From positions 478,382 to 542,381 of the forward strand of contig NZ_SRUZ01000001.1 of assembly GCF_004791165.1 (NCBI RefSeq): DNA of 64,000 nucleotides, written 5' to 3'. Shown here in pieces: positions 37,796 through 47,552 of this stretch; the first letter of the stretch is position 1, and each line of letters starts with the position of its first letter. The translations under genes and the position numbers were made by a program. The notes beneath the pieces are model-generated. The model was not told where the DNA came from and did no database searches. It saw only the letters and a list, made by a program, of their open reading frames with translations. The DNA is from Mesorhizobium sp. M8A.F.Ca.ET.218.01.1.1. Lineage in GTDB: Bacteria; Pseudomonadota; Alphaproteobacteria; Rhizobiales; Rhizobiaceae.

Positions 37796-39986
37796 CGGCG
37801 AATATCAGGCGCCGGTTTTCGCGATGCCTCTGCAGGAAGCCGATCGTCGTGCGGCGCGCCGCTTCCAGGAACCGGTCCCAGCGGCTCGGGTTGTGCACGA
37901 CATCGGCGCGATAGAAGGAAGGGCACAGCACCGCGGCGTCCGCCACCTCGCCGCAATTGCCGCAGCCGACGCAGTTCTGGTCGATCGACGCGACCGGATC
38001 GTCGCGCAGCGGGTCGTCAAGCGATTTCACCGACAGCGACGGACAGCCGGAAAGCCGCATGCAGGCATGGTCCCCGGTGCAGATGTCCTCGTCGACGCCG
38101 AACTTCGGTTTGACGACACGCTCGCCGCCCTTGATGGCCTTGTCGACCAGCGGCTTTTCGCGGCGCTGGCGATTGAGCATGCACTCCGACGAAGCGACGA
38201 TGACTTTCGGGCCCTTCTCGTCCGTCGTCAGCGCCTCGCGCAACGTGTTCTGCATCTTGCCGACATCGTAGGTGCGGTCGACATGGCGCAGCCATTTCAC
38301 GCCCATGCCTTTCACCGCCTCGGTGATCGGATGCTTGGTCGACTTGGTCTTGTTGCCCGCACGCGACGACAGGATGTCCTGCCCGCCAGTCGCGGCCGAG
38401 TAGAAATTATCGACGATGACGATGACGCCGTCATTCTTGTTGAACACCGCGTTGCCGATCGAGGAGGTCAGGCCGTTGTGCCAGAAGCCGCCGTCGCCGA
38501 CGAAGGAGATCGAGCGGCGCTTGGCGTCGGGCGAATTGAACGCCGAGGCCGAGGCTGGCCCCAGCCCATAGCCCATCGTGGTGGCGCCGAGCTCGAAAGG
38601 CGGCATGATCGAAAACAGATGGCAGCCGATGTCGGAGGCGATGTGGTGCTTGCCGAGTTCCTGTTCGACCAGCTTGGTCGCGGCAAAGATCGGCCGTTCC
38701 GGGCAGCCGATGCAGAAGCCGGGCGGGCGGCCCGGCACGACGTTGATCAGGTCAGCCGTGTCGACGCCGTCGCCGACCTTGTTGGGCGCGCGCACCTCGC
38801 CCGGCAAAAGATGCGGCGCCTCGGCGCGCAGGAAGGCGCCGATACCATCAAGCATGACCTGGCCGGTATATTCGCCGGCCATCGGCAGATGTTCCTTGCC
38901 GACCAGGCGCGTGCCGCGCCCGGCCTTGTGCAGCATGGCGGCAAAGGCCTGTTCGATATAGTTGGGCTGGCCTTCCTCGACCATCAGCACCGCCTGCTTG
39001 CCCTCGCAGAAGGCGAGGAACTCGTCGTCGATCAGCGGATAGACGGCGTTGAGCACGTAGAGCGGGACATCCGTGTCGCCATAGGTGTCGGCAAGGCCAA
39101 GCCGCTGCAGCGCACGGATGACCGAATTGTACATGCCGCCCTGCATGACGATGCCGACCGAGCCGTGGTCCGAGCCGAAGAACTCGTTGATCCTGTTCTT
39201 GGTGATGAAGTCGACGGCCGCCGGCCAGCGCTTTGCCACCTTCTCCTTCTCGTGCAGAAAGGAGGCGGGCGGCAGCACGATGCGGCCGGTGTCGCGGCGC
39301 GGTGCGTCCAGCGCATCGGCGACAGTCATCGGCGGGCGCTTGTTGTCCTTGGCGATGAAATGGCCATGCACGTGGCAGCAGCGGATGCGCACCTGCAGCA
39401 TGACCGGCGTGTTGGAGACTTCCGACAGCTCGAAACCATCCTCAACCGCCTTGACGATCGACGGCAGGTTCGGACGCGGGTCGAGCAGCCAGACCTGGCT
39501 CTTCATGGCGAAGGCATGGCTGCGCTCCTGCATGATCGAGGAGCCCTCGCCATAATCCTCGCCGACGATGATCAACGCGCCGCCGGTGACGCCGCCGGAC
39601 GCGAGATTGGCCAACGCATCGGAAGCGACGTTGGTGCCGACGGTCGACTTGAAGGTCGCCGCGCCGCGGATCGGATAATGCACCGAAGCGGCGAGCATGG
39701 CGGTGGCGGTGGCTTCCGAGGCGCTGGCCTCGAAATGCACGCCGAGTTCGCCCAGAATGTCCTGCGCGTCGGCCAGCACATCCATCAGGTGGCTGATCGG
39801 CGCGCCCTGGTAGCCGCCGACATAGCCGACACCGCATTGCAGCAGTGCCTTGGTGATGGCGAGGATGCCCTCTCCTGCGAATTCCTCGCCGGCACCGAGC
39901 CTGAGTTTCTCGACTTCCTTGGCAAAAGACCGTTCGGCCATCTTTGGCCTCCTTCCATTGCCGCCCGGCATCGGCGGCGCGTACAT
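37788..39986 (-). CDS. iorA: Indolepyruvate:ferredoxin oxidoreductase, alpha subunit (thiamine diphosphate)
   Basis: 732 residues. The first half carries the pyrimidine-binding domain and then the domain II region. The thiamine diphosphate motif is VGDGGFWHNGLTSSIGNAVF followed by VIVIVDN. The C-terminus has a ferredoxin-like cysteine set: CTGDHACMRLSGCP and CVGCGNC with a last Cys at ALCPSF. The first cluster is spaced CX5CX5CP, unlike the classical CX2CX2CX3CP. The gene sits directly after the MarR gene with no gap. Uses CoA, ferredoxin and an aryl-pyruvate. Confidence 0.9.
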   Translation of the reverse strand: MYAPPMPGGNGRRPKMAERSFAKEVEKLRLGAGEEFAGEGILAITKALLQCGVGYVGGYQGAPISHLMDVLADAQDILGELGVHFEASASEATATAMLAASVHYPIRGAATFKSTVGTNVASDALANLASGGVTGGALIIVGEDYGEGSSIMQERSHAFAMKSQVWLLDPRPNLPSIVKAVEDGFELSEVSNTPVMLQVRIRCCHVHGHFIAKDNKRPPMTVADALDAPRRDTGRIVLPPASFLHEKEKVAKRWPAAVDFITKNRINEFFGSDHGSVGIVMQGGMYNSVIRALQRLGLADTYGDTDVPLYVLNAVYPLIDDEFLAFCEGKQAVLMVEEGQPNYIEQAFAAMLHKAGRGTRLVGKEHLPMAGEYTGQVMLDGIGAFLRAEAPHLLPGEVRAPNKVGDGVDTADLINVVPGRPPGFCIGCPERPIFAATKLVEQELGKHHIASDIGCHLFSIMPPFELGATTMGYGLGPASASAFNSPDAKRRSISFVGDGGFWHNGLTSSIGNAVFNKNDGVIVIVDNFYSAATGGQDILSSRAGNKTKSTKHPITEAVKGMGVKWLRHVDRTYDVGKMQNTLREALTTDEKGPKVIVASSECMLNRQRREKPLVDKAIKGGERVVKPKFGVDEDICTGDHACMRLSGCPSLSVKSLDDPLRDDPVASIDQNCVGCGNCGEVADAAVLCPSFYRADVVHNPSRWDRFLEAARRTTIGFLQRHRENRRLIFADA

Positions 39987-40469
39987 CTAGATGTCGTGCT
40001 TGCGAATGTTCTTCAGCATCTTCTGCAGCGTCGCGATGAGGGCGGCATATTCGGCATCGTCGACATCGTCGAACATCGCCTCGAAGGCGTCATGCATGGC
40101 CGGCCAGGCGCGGGTGAACTCGGCGCGGCCTTCGTTTGTCAGGAACACGTGGCGGATCCGGCTGTCGCTCACGCCCTGCTCACGCCGCACGAACCCTTGC
40201 CCCTCCAGCGTGTCCAGCGTGCGGCTCAAGGTCGACTGTTCGATGACGGTATAGACCGAGAGGTCGTTGACAGTGACGCCGTCGGTGACCGACAGCACGG
40301 CCAACGTGCGCACCTGCGAAATGGTCAAGCCCTGCTTGCGAAAATCGTCACGCAAGGTGGCGTTGTAGCGGCCCATGATGCGGTTCATCAGATAGGGCGC
40401 GAATTGCTGCAGGCCGATCTGGCCGAGGGTCGAAATGCGCTGGCGTTTTTCGGCGACTTTCTGTTCCAT
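39987..40469 (-). CDS. MarR family transcriptional regulator
   Basis: 160 residues from the ATG at 40469, which overlaps the stop of the preceding gene by one base. The winged helix core reads LAVLSVTDGVTVNDLSVYTV, then IEQSTLSRTLDTLEGQGFVR with the basic wing (REQGVSDSRIRHVFLT). Ligands of such regulators are usually aromatic acids. Because it lies inside the operon with the oxidoreductase and iorAB, it probably controls this cluster, but no operator was found upstream of 42040. Confidence 0.92.
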   Translation of the reverse strand: MEQKVAEKRQRISTLGQIGLQQFAPYLMNRIMGRYNATLRDDFRKQGLTISQVRTLAVLSVTDGVTVNDLSVYTVIEQSTLSRTLDTLEGQGFVRREQGVSDSRIRHVFLTNEGRAEFTRAWPAMHDAFEAMFDDVDDAEYAALIATLQKMLKNIRKHDI

Positions 40470-42040
40470 CACAGCTTCCCCGCCAGCAGGAAACCGGAGC
40501 CGCCGCCGAGGCCAGCACCGGGATGGGTCGAAGCGCCGATATGATAGAGGCCCTTGATGCCGGTCTGGTGGTTGCGGCTGGTCTTGAACGGCCGCCACAG
40601 GAAGGCTTGGTCTATGGTCGAGGAACCGCCATAAGGGTCGCCGCCGACCAGATTGATGTTTATCGCTTCGAGATCGGCCGGAGAATAGGCGCGGCGCGCG
40701 ATCACGCTGTCCTTGAAGCCGTCGATATGGCTGGCGAGGACCGCTTCGGCGCGATCGGCATAGGCCTCGCGCAGGGCATCGGTCCATTGCCCGTCAGCGG
40801 GCGCCTGCAGCTTGCCGGCGGCGTCGCCCTTGATGTGGCGGGGCGCCTCGGGCAGTTGCAGCCACAGGATCGCCTTGCCTTCCGGGCAGCGTGACGGGTC
40901 GAGCGCATGCGGCTGGCCGACACAGATGGTCGGCACCTCGGGGAGCATGCCGCGCGCCGCCTCGTTGCAGGCTTTCGAGACACCATCCAGTCCGGGCGTC
41001 AGATGCAGCAGCGCCACCTTGTCCAGGCCTTCGCCGCGCCAGGACGGCGGCTTGTCGAGGGCGTAGTGGATCTGGAAATTGCCTTTGCCGTAGCGGTATT
41101 TCTTCGTCGCCTCGGCATCGGCTTTGGGAGCATCCGTGCCGAGCAGGCGGCCATAGAGCTGTGTCGGCGTAACCGAGCAGATAACGCTCTTCTTCGCGTG
41201 GACGGTCTCGCCCGAAGCCAGGCGCACGCCGGTGGCGCGGCCGCCGGCCAGGAGGATGGAGGCAACGTCCGCTTCGGTGGAGATGACGCCGCCGCGCTCC
41301 TTGATGAGCGCCTCGAAAGCAGACAGCAGGTTCTGCGCCCCGCCCTTGACGATCGGCGCGCCGGCCGCCTCCAGCGCGAAGGCGATCACCTTGGCGATCT
41401 GGCCGGAAAAGGCGTCTTCCGGGCCAAGCCCGGCATGCAGCACCCACGGCGCCCAGAGCGCGCGGACGGTCTCGGACTGGTAGCCGCTTTCCAGCCAGCC
41501 GCGCGCCGGCACCAGCGCATCGCCAAGGAAGGCGGCAAGACCACGCGGGCTCCGCCGCCAGGCGTCGCCCGCCAGCAGCTTCGCGGTCGGATAAGACCAC
41601 AGGCTGCCGCCGAGCAGGCCGAACAGCAGGCCGGCATTGCCTTCGATGCCGCCGACATCTTCCGCGTGGCGGTCACCGTCGCCGGCCGCGATCGCGTTGA
41701 GCGCGGCGATGTTGGCGGCGCGGTCGGTGCTGAGCACCGCATGGCTGCCGTCCGGGCGAAGCACGCCGGTCGGCGTGCCGGTATGGCAGAATTCCAGCCC
41801 GTGCCGGGCGAGGTCGGCGCCAAGTGCGGCGAAGGCCGGCGAGGTGATGAACAGCACGAAGGTCGTTGCCATCACATCATGGATGAAGCCAGGCGCGGTG
41901 ATCTCCTCGGTGCGCATGCAGCCGCCAATGCGGTCGTTGCGCTCCAGCACGAGCACCTTGGCGCCCTTGCCGCCAAGCATCGCCGCGCAAACCAGCGCGT
42001 TGATGCCGCTGCCGACAATGATGTGGTCGGGCGCTTTCAT
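40469..42040 (-). CDS. FAD-dependent oxidoreductase of the phytoene-desaturase-like group (COG1233)
   Basis: 523 residues. N-terminal FAD-binding Rossmann motif reads IVGSGINALVCAAML with the ribose-binding acid in LVLERNDRIGG. A second dinucleotide segment lies near the C-terminus (HIGASTHPGAGLGGGSG). It is related to, but distinct from, carotenoid desaturases; substrate unknown. First gene of the operon with marR and iorAB. A paralogue in the opposite orientation is at 43241. Confidence 0.88.
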   Translation of the reverse strand: MKAPDHIIVGSGINALVCAAMLGGKGAKVLVLERNDRIGGCMRTEEITAPGFIHDVMATTFVLFITSPAFAALGADLARHGLEFCHTGTPTGVLRPDGSHAVLSTDRAANIAALNAIAAGDGDRHAEDVGGIEGNAGLLFGLLGGSLWSYPTAKLLAGDAWRRSPRGLAAFLGDALVPARGWLESGYQSETVRALWAPWVLHAGLGPEDAFSGQIAKVIAFALEAAGAPIVKGGAQNLLSAFEALIKERGGVISTEADVASILLAGGRATGVRLASGETVHAKKSVICSVTPTQLYGRLLGTDAPKADAEATKKYRYGKGNFQIHYALDKPPSWRGEGLDKVALLHLTPGLDGVSKACNEAARGMLPEVPTICVGQPHALDPSRCPEGKAILWLQLPEAPRHIKGDAAGKLQAPADGQWTDALREAYADRAEAVLASHIDGFKDSVIARRAYSPADLEAININLVGGDPYGGSSTIDQAFLWRPFKTSRNHQTGIKGLYHIGASTHPGAGLGGGSGFLLAGKL

Positions 42041-42085
42041 TGGGGGTTGCTCGTGGGCAGCGGGTAGGCTTGCCGGGTCAGCGTC

Positions 42086-42255
42086 CTACGGCGCCCCCCA
42101 CTGTCCTGCCGGACATCTCCCCCACAAGGGGGGAGATCGGATGTCATCCCGGCTTTCGCCAATTTTCTACGTCGCAAGAAGGGAGCCGTCGCGGAAGCTG
42201 CCGATCTCCCCCCAAGTGGGGGAGATGCCCGGCAGGGCAGAGGGGGGCGCCGTAG
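42086..42255. repeat. RIME-like palindromic element, complete G-rich copy
   Basis: Starts CTACGGCGCCCCCC and ends GGGGGGCGCCGTAG, a perfect 14-bp terminal inverted repeat, over 170 bases. The inner arms ACTGTCCTGCCGGACATC and GATGCCCGGCAGGGCAG pair with a few mismatches; two smaller CTCCCCC/GGGGGAG hairpins and a central TTTCGCCAATTTTCTACGTC complete the fold. Fills most of the 290-base gap between the FAD oxidoreductase and the cyclase. Confidence 0.9.
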
Positions 42256-42330
42256 AGCGCTAACGCCGCCATCCTGCCTCCCTATCGCCTCACCAAGCTG
42301 CATGATCTTCTCCCGAAGACCCACCTCGCT

Positions 42331-43122
42331 CTATTTTCCAACCACCAGCGCCAGTGCGCGGATCGGACTGCCGGTGCCGTGCTCGATCTTGAGCGGTGCC
42401 GCGATCAGGATCGCGCCTTTCGGCGGCAACTGGTCGAGGTTGCAGAGGCTGGCCAGGCCGTAGCGGTTGGCCTTGTGCATCAGCGTGTGCGCCGGGAATG
42501 GCGGCTCCATGCCGCCCGCCTTGCCGGCATCGGTGCCTATCGTCTCCGAGCCCCAGCCCTTGATGTCCTTGCTGATCAGGAACTGGATGGCTTCGGCCGT
42601 CGGGCCGGGCGTGTGCGGGCCGGTCTCGTTGGCGTTAAGGAACTCGGCTTCCGAGCCGTTGCGCTTGTACCAGTCGGTGCGCATCACCACCCACTCGCCG
42701 GCGTTGATCGCGCCATGCTTGGCTTCCCATGCCTTGATGTGGTCGACGGTGAGCAGGAAATCATGGTCGGCGGCGGCCTCCTTCGAACAGTCGATGACAT
42801 TGACCGGGCCGATGAAGTTCTGCGCCGGAATGGTGTCGGTGGCGCCGTCCGGATAATCCTTGCCGCTGATCCAATGCTGCGGGGCGTCGAAATGCGTGCC
42901 GGAATGCTCACCGAGCTTCAGCCAGTTCCACGCCCACCATGGGCCGTTCTTGTCATAGCGGGAGATCGAGTGGATCTCGACCTTCGGCGTATCGACGGCA
43001 AGTTCCGGCGGCAGCTTGATCAGCGGTGTGTCCGGCCCGAGCGGCGCCGTCAGGTCGACCACCTTGATGGCGCCGGAAAGGAGTTGGCCGGCGACTTCGC
43101 CGAGAAGTTTTTGGGTGTCCAT
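42331..43122 (-). CDS. Cyclase family protein (kynurenine formamidase-like fold)
   Basis: 263 residues from the ATG at 43122; the frame is open to 43206 but that part is not conserved-looking. The family metal motif is HSGTHFDAPQHW, and its acids and His bind zinc or manganese. Members hydrolyse formamides or lactams, including N-formylkynurenine. A KynB-like role in tryptophan breakdown would suit the aromatic neighbours but is inference. Divergent from the next FAD oxidoreductase across a short promoter region. Confidence 0.88.
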   Translation of the reverse strand: MDTQKLLGEVAGQLLSGAIKVVDLTAPLGPDTPLIKLPPELAVDTPKVEIHSISRYDKNGPWWAWNWLKLGEHSGTHFDAPQHWISGKDYPDGATDTIPAQNFIGPVNVIDCSKEAAADHDFLLTVDHIKAWEAKHGAINAGEWVVMRTDWYKRNGSEAEFLNANETGPHTPGPTAEAIQFLISKDIKGWGSETIGTDAGKAGGMEPPFPAHTLMHKANRYGLASLCNLDQLPPKGAILIAAPLKIEHGTGSPIRALALVVGK

Positions 43123-43210
43123 GGTCTCTGTTCCCTCTTGTCTGACATGATCAAGGCTCGTCTCGGCCCTTAATATCCTACTAGACGAAAACATATGCAT
43201 CTGCAATTAT

Positions 43211-43224
43211 CTTTAAGCATAAAG
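43211..43224. promoter_or_regulatory. Operator-like palindrome near the divergent cyclase and FAD oxidoreductase genes
   Basis: CTTTAAGCATAAAG: perfect 5-base arms around a 4-base centre, 16 bases before the GTG at 43241. It matches TTTAAGC(T/A)TAAA found at 59146 and, with variations, at 50844 and 58263. Confidence 0.5.
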
Positions 43225-43240
43225 GAAATGGGAACGGGGC

Positions 43241-44815
43241 GTGAGCGAGTTCGACGCCATCTTTGTCGGGGCGGGCCACAACAGTCTGGCATGCGCCGCG
43301 CATCTGGCGCTCAAGGGCTGGAAAACCGGGGTTTTCGAGCGCAGCGCAACGATCGGCGGCGCGGTGCAAACCCGCGAATTCACGCTTCCGGGCTTCCGTC
43401 ATGATTTCGGCGCGATGAATCTGAGCCTGTTCGCCGGCTCCGCCTTCCACCGGAAATATGCAAATGAATTGAAAGCGCAGGGGCTGGAATTCGCGCCGGC
43501 CGCCGATTGTTTCGCCAGCGCCTTTCCGGATGGGCGCTGGTTCGGGGTCAGCAACGATCTGGAAAAGACCGCCAGCCGCGTTGCGGCCTTTTCAGCCGCC
43601 GATGCCGCGACATGGCGCAGGCTGGTAGCCGCCTTCCCGGCCGAAGCCGGGCATTTGTTCAAGCTGCTGGGCTCGCCGATGAGCGCCCGGGCGCTTGCGG
43701 GCACCGCCTGGAACCTGTGGCGCAAGAAAGGTGTTTCCGGCGCGCTCGATACCGGCCGACTGCTGTTGTCCTCGCCACGCGCCTGGCTGGAGGAGACTTT
43801 CGAGTCACCACATATCAGGGCGACTCTCGCCACCTGGGGCATGCATCTCGACTTCGCGCCCGACATCGCCGGCGGCGCCGTGTTTCCCTATCTGGAATCG
43901 ATGGCCAACCAGAGTTTCGGCATGGTGCTGGGCAAGGGCGGCGCCGATACGATCATCCGGGCCCTGGCCGGCATGGTGACATCCGCCGGCGGCAGGATCA
44001 TTACCGGCGCCGATGTCGCCGAGATCACTGTCTCCGGCGGCAAGGCGACGGGCGTGCGGCTCGCTTCCGGCGAGACGCATACGGCGGCCAAGGCGGTCAT
44101 TGCCGGTGTGGCGCCCAAGGCGCTGACCGACAAGCTGCTGCCTGGCGGTTCCGGCAACGCCGGCTTCGACACGGCGATGCAGAAATTCCGGCACGCGCCG
44201 GGCACGATGATGATCCACCTGGCGCTGGACGATCTGCCGGACTGGCGCGCCGGGGCAGAGTTGCGCCAGTTCGCCTATGTTCATCTGTCCCCCTCGCTCG
44301 ACCAGATGTCGCGCACCTATCAGCAGGCGATGGCAGGCATGCTGCCGGACGAACCCGTGCTGGTCGTCGGCCAGCCGACCGCCATCGACCCATCGCGGGC
44401 GCCGCAGGGCAAGCATGTTCTGTGGATACAGGTGCGCATGCTGCCCGCCGAAATCGCGGGCGACGCCGCGGCCAAGATCGCGCCAGCACATTGGGACCAG
44501 GTCAAGGAAGCCTATGCCGAGCGCGTGCTCGACATTATCGAGACCTACGCGCCCGGCCTGCACGCAAAGATCCTTGGCCGCGCGGTGTTCTCGCCGATCG
44601 ATCTCGAGCGTGAGAACCCGAACCTCGTCGGCGGTGACCAGGTCTGCGGCAGCCACCATCTGGCGCAGAATTTCCTGTTCCGCCCGGCGCGCGGCTATGC
44701 CGGCTGGAACACGCCGGTCGCCAACCTGCATCTCACCGGCGCCGCGACATGGCCGGGCGCCGGCACCGGTGCCGCCTCGGGCTTCATGCTCGCGCAACAG
44801 CTTGGCGGGAGGTAG
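43241..44815 (+). CDS. FAD-dependent oxidoreductase of the phytoene-desaturase-like group (COG1233), second copy
   Basis: 524 residues starting at GTG 43241. FAD motif FVGAGHNSLACAAHL with the acid in VFERSATIGG, and a C-terminal GAATWPGAGTGAASG. Same family and length as the product of 40469-42040, but clearly diverged. The peptide ABC operon follows 112 bases later on the same strand, a gap without any recognisable gene. Confidence 0.88.
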   Translation: MSEFDAIFVGAGHNSLACAAHLALKGWKTGVFERSATIGGAVQTREFTLPGFRHDFGAMNLSLFAGSAFHRKYANELKAQGLEFAPAADCFASAFPDGRWFGVSNDLEKTASRVAAFSAADAATWRRLVAAFPAEAGHLFKLLGSPMSARALAGTAWNLWRKKGVSGALDTGRLLLSSPRAWLEETFESPHIRATLATWGMHLDFAPDIAGGAVFPYLESMANQSFGMVLGKGGADTIIRALAGMVTSAGGRIITGADVAEITVSGGKATGVRLASGETHTAAKAVIAGVAPKALTDKLLPGGSGNAGFDTAMQKFRHAPGTMMIHLALDDLPDWRAGAELRQFAYVHLSPSLDQMSRTYQQAMAGMLPDEPVLVVGQPTAIDPSRAPQGKHVLWIQVRMLPAEIAGDAAAKIAPAHWDQVKEAYAERVLDIIETYAPGLHAKILGRAVFSPIDLERENPNLVGGDQVCGSHHLAQNFLFRPARGYAGWNTPVANLHLTGAATWPGAGTGAASGFMLAQQLGGR

Positions 44816-44927
44816 GCCAGACGATTTTATGGAGGCGACGAGAGGCAAGGCGCTGCTGCCGACGAAACCCGAACCAATGAACTGAAGACGCTGCGCGAAG
44901 ACAAATAAACCAACAAGGGGAACGACC

Positions 44928-46454
44928 ATGACAATCAACAGACGCGAATTACTGGGATACAGTGCCGCGGCACTTGGCGTGGCCGCCGTCGGCCTGCCAA
45001 AGATTGCCCAGGCCGCCGGCGAACTGACCATCGCCTACAATGTCAACCTGCCGTCCTGGGATCCGACCACCGGACCGTCGGCCGTCAACCCGACCATCCA
45101 GGGCCTCTACCAATCGGTGTTCGACCAATTCATCCCGCAGAAGCCGGACCTGTCCTTCGCGCCTGGCCTGCTGACCGAATGGGGCTGGAACGACGACCGC
45201 ACCAAGATCATGATGACGGTGCGCGAAGGCGTGAAATGGCATGACGGCTCGCCCTTCACACCGGAAGACGTCGTCTGGTCGCTGCAGCGTGCGGGCGACG
45301 AAAAGACCGGCAACCCGATCCAGTTCGTCTGGAAGAACGTCAACAATTTCAAGATCGACGGCAACAAGATCACTGGCGACGTCGTGCAGTTCGATCCAGT
45401 CTATTTCAAGTGGATGTCGTTCCTGACCGGCTACATCATGCCCAAGGCCTATTACGAGAAGGTCGGCGCCGAAGGCTTCGAGAAGGCGCCGATCGGCACC
45501 GGCCCTTACATGGTGGAAAAATTCGAGCGCAACGCTTTCCTGCGGCTGAAGGCCAATCCCGACTATTGGGGCGGCAAGCCGGCCTTCGAGAATGTGACGA
45601 TCAAGTTCGTCACCGATGCGGCAAGCCGGGTGGCCGAGATCGAATCCGGTTCCTCGCAGGTGACGCTCGAAATCCCCTATGAGGAGTATGACCGGCTGAT
45701 CGCCAAGGACGGGCTTGCCGGCTCGATCAAGAATGTTTCCGACATCGGCATGATCTTCTTCAACGACATCGAAGCGATGCTGGACAAGAACGTGCGCCAG
45801 GCAGCCGTCATGGCGGTGGACAAGGAGCTTCTGGTCAAGCGGCTGCTGCGCGGCTATGGCCAGCCGATCGCCACGCTCGAAACGCCGGAATACGCGGCCT
45901 TCGATGCCTCGATCAAGGTGGAGCACAATCCTGAGAAGGCCAAGGAACTGCTGGCCGCCTCAGGCTATTCGCCGGAAAAGCCGGTCAAGTTCACCATCCA
46001 GACGACCAAGGGCTTCAAGCCCAAGGACTATGAGATGATCCAAGCGATCGTCGGCATGTGGCGCAAGGTCGGCATCGAGGCGACGATCGAGGTCTATGAG
46101 ATCGCCAAGCACTACGAGCTGCGCGCCGCCGACAAGCTCGCGCCCGCGGCCTTCTACAATTGGGGCAACGCCATTGGCGATCCGACCACCTCGACCGGCT
46201 TTGCCATGTATGGGCCGAGCCCGCATTCGGTCTGGGACAGCCAGGACCTGATCGACATGATCAACCCGCTGTGGGGAGAAAAAGACGAGGCCAAGCGCAT
46301 CGCCGGCTGGAAGGCGGTCGACAAATACATCGCCGATCAGGCCTATGTACTGCCGCTGATGCAGTACGCGCAGCCGATCGTGCATGCCAAGGGCGTCAAA
46401 GTCGTCCAGCACATCTCAGGCGCGCTGCTGCCGGCCTTGATGACCCCGGCCTGA
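44928..46454 (+). CDS. ABC transporter substrate-binding protein, family 5, Tat-exported
   Basis: 508 residues. The N-terminus MTINRRELLGYSAAALGVAA has a twin-arginine motif and hydrophobic core, so it is exported folded. Family 5 features include GVKWHDGSPFTPEDVVWSLQ and IGTGPYMVEKFERNAF. First gene of a five-gene importer operon; AAGGGGAACGACC precedes the ATG. Ligand unknown: the catabolic neighbours make an aromatic or peptide ligand worth testing. Confidence 0.92.
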   Translation: MTINRRELLGYSAAALGVAAVGLPKIAQAAGELTIAYNVNLPSWDPTTGPSAVNPTIQGLYQSVFDQFIPQKPDLSFAPGLLTEWGWNDDRTKIMMTVREGVKWHDGSPFTPEDVVWSLQRAGDEKTGNPIQFVWKNVNNFKIDGNKITGDVVQFDPVYFKWMSFLTGYIMPKAYYEKVGAEGFEKAPIGTGPYMVEKFERNAFLRLKANPDYWGGKPAFENVTIKFVTDAASRVAEIESGSSQVTLEIPYEEYDRLIAKDGLAGSIKNVSDIGMIFFNDIEAMLDKNVRQAAVMAVDKELLVKRLLRGYGQPIATLETPEYAAFDASIKVEHNPEKAKELLAASGYSPEKPVKFTIQTTKGFKPKDYEMIQAIVGMWRKVGIEATIEVYEIAKHYELRAADKLAPAAFYNWGNAIGDPTTSTGFAMYGPSPHSVWDSQDLIDMINPLWGEKDEAKRIAGWKAVDKYIADQAYVLPLMQYAQPIVHAKGVKVVQHISGALLPALMTPA

Positions 46455-46472
46455 TATCGGCCTGGAATTGCC

Positions 46473-46504
46473 GCGCGCCGTCGCCAATGACGGCGCGCAT
46501 TTTC
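46473..46504 (+). terminator. Hairpin between binding-protein and permease genes
   Basis: Perfect 10-bp stem GCGCGCCGTC / GACGGCGCGC with loop GCCAAT, then ATTTTCC. In ABC operons such hairpins act as partial terminators or block 3' decay so that more receptor than permease is made. Confidence 0.7.
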
Positions 46505-46544
46505 CATCGGGCATACGAGCCCACGGGCTCCTGCAAAGATTTAC

Positions 46545-47552
46545 ATGCTCCTGCAACGATTCCTGATTCGTCTGCTGACGATGTTGATCACGCTGTTCGG
46601 CGTGGCAGTCGTCGTCTTTGTCGTCATCCGCGTCGCGCCCGGCGATCCGATCGCCATGATGCTGCCGCCCGGCGCCACCAATGACGACATCGCCCGACTG
46701 CGCGCGCTGTACGGGCTCGACAAGACGATCGTACAGCAGTTCTTCATCTGGCTGTCCGGTGTCGCCAGGGGCGATTTCGGAACCTCGATCTCGCTGCGGC
46801 AAGACGTGCTCGGCCTCGTCTTCAACCGGCTGCCGGCCACGCTGGAACTTGCCATCGTCGCTCTCGTCATGGCGGTGGCGATCGGCGGCACGACGGCGAT
46901 ACTCGGCGCGCGCGAACGCGGCACGGCGGTCGAGGCCGGCATCGATATTGCGAGCGGCGCCGCCCTTTCCATCCCCGACTTCCTCTGGGGCCTGGTGCTG
47001 ATCCTGCTGTTCGGCGTGCTGGTGCCGATCTTCGACATTTCGGGCCGCGTGTCGCCGCAACTCGACCTGCCCTTCGTGACGCAGTTCTATTTCTTCGAGA
47101 GCCTGCTGCGACTGCGCTTCGACCTGACCTGGGATCTCTTGAAGCACATGCTGATGCCGGCCGTGGCTTTGGCGCTGCCGCTGGCGGCGATCATCTCGCA
47201 GCTTCTCAAACAGTCGCTGAAGGAAGTGCTCGACCTCGACTATGTCGTGCTGGCACGGGTCAAGGGCTTTTCGGAAACGCAGGTCATCCTGCGCGAGGCG
47301 CTGAAGAACGCCGCGCTGCCGACGCTGACCCTGATCGGCGTGCAATTCACCTTCCTCATCGGCGGCACGGTCATCGTCGAGCGGCTGTTCTCCTATGAGG
47401 GGCTCGGCAACATGGCGATCGATGCCGTCATCAACCGCGACCTGCCGCTGATCCAGGGCATCGTGCTGGTGTTCGCGCTGCTGTTCGTGCTGATCAACCT
47501 CGTCGTCGACATGATGTATGCGCTGCTCAATCCGAGGTTGCGCCATGGATGA
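46545..47552 (+). CDS. Peptide-type ABC transporter permease (DppB family)
   Basis: 335 residues starting MLLQRFLIRLLTMLITLFGV. DppB signature RVAPGDPIAMMLPPGA after the first helix; the EAA loop reads YVVLARVKGFSETQVILREAL. The stop overlaps the next start by 8 bases. Forms the membrane channel with the DppC-type product. Confidence 0.94.
   Translation: MLLQRFLIRLLTMLITLFGVAVVVFVVIRVAPGDPIAMMLPPGATNDDIARLRALYGLDKTIVQQFFIWLSGVARGDFGTSISLRQDVLGLVFNRLPATLELAIVALVMAVAIGGTTAILGARERGTAVEAGIDIASGAALSIPDFLWGLVLILLFGVLVPIFDISGRVSPQLDLPFVTQFYFFESLLRLRFDLTWDLLKHMLMPAVALALPLAAIISQLLKQSLKEVLDLDYVVLARVKGFSETQVILREALKNAALPTLTLIGVQFTFLIGGTVIVERLFSYEGLGNMAIDAVINRDLPLIQGIVLVFALLFVLINLVVDMMYALLNPRLRHG

Noticed and set aside
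37659..40544. 961-codon plus-strand open frame
   Set aside because: Antisense of iorA and marR, which carry full catalytic motifs on the minus strand. No domain was recognised in the plus frame.
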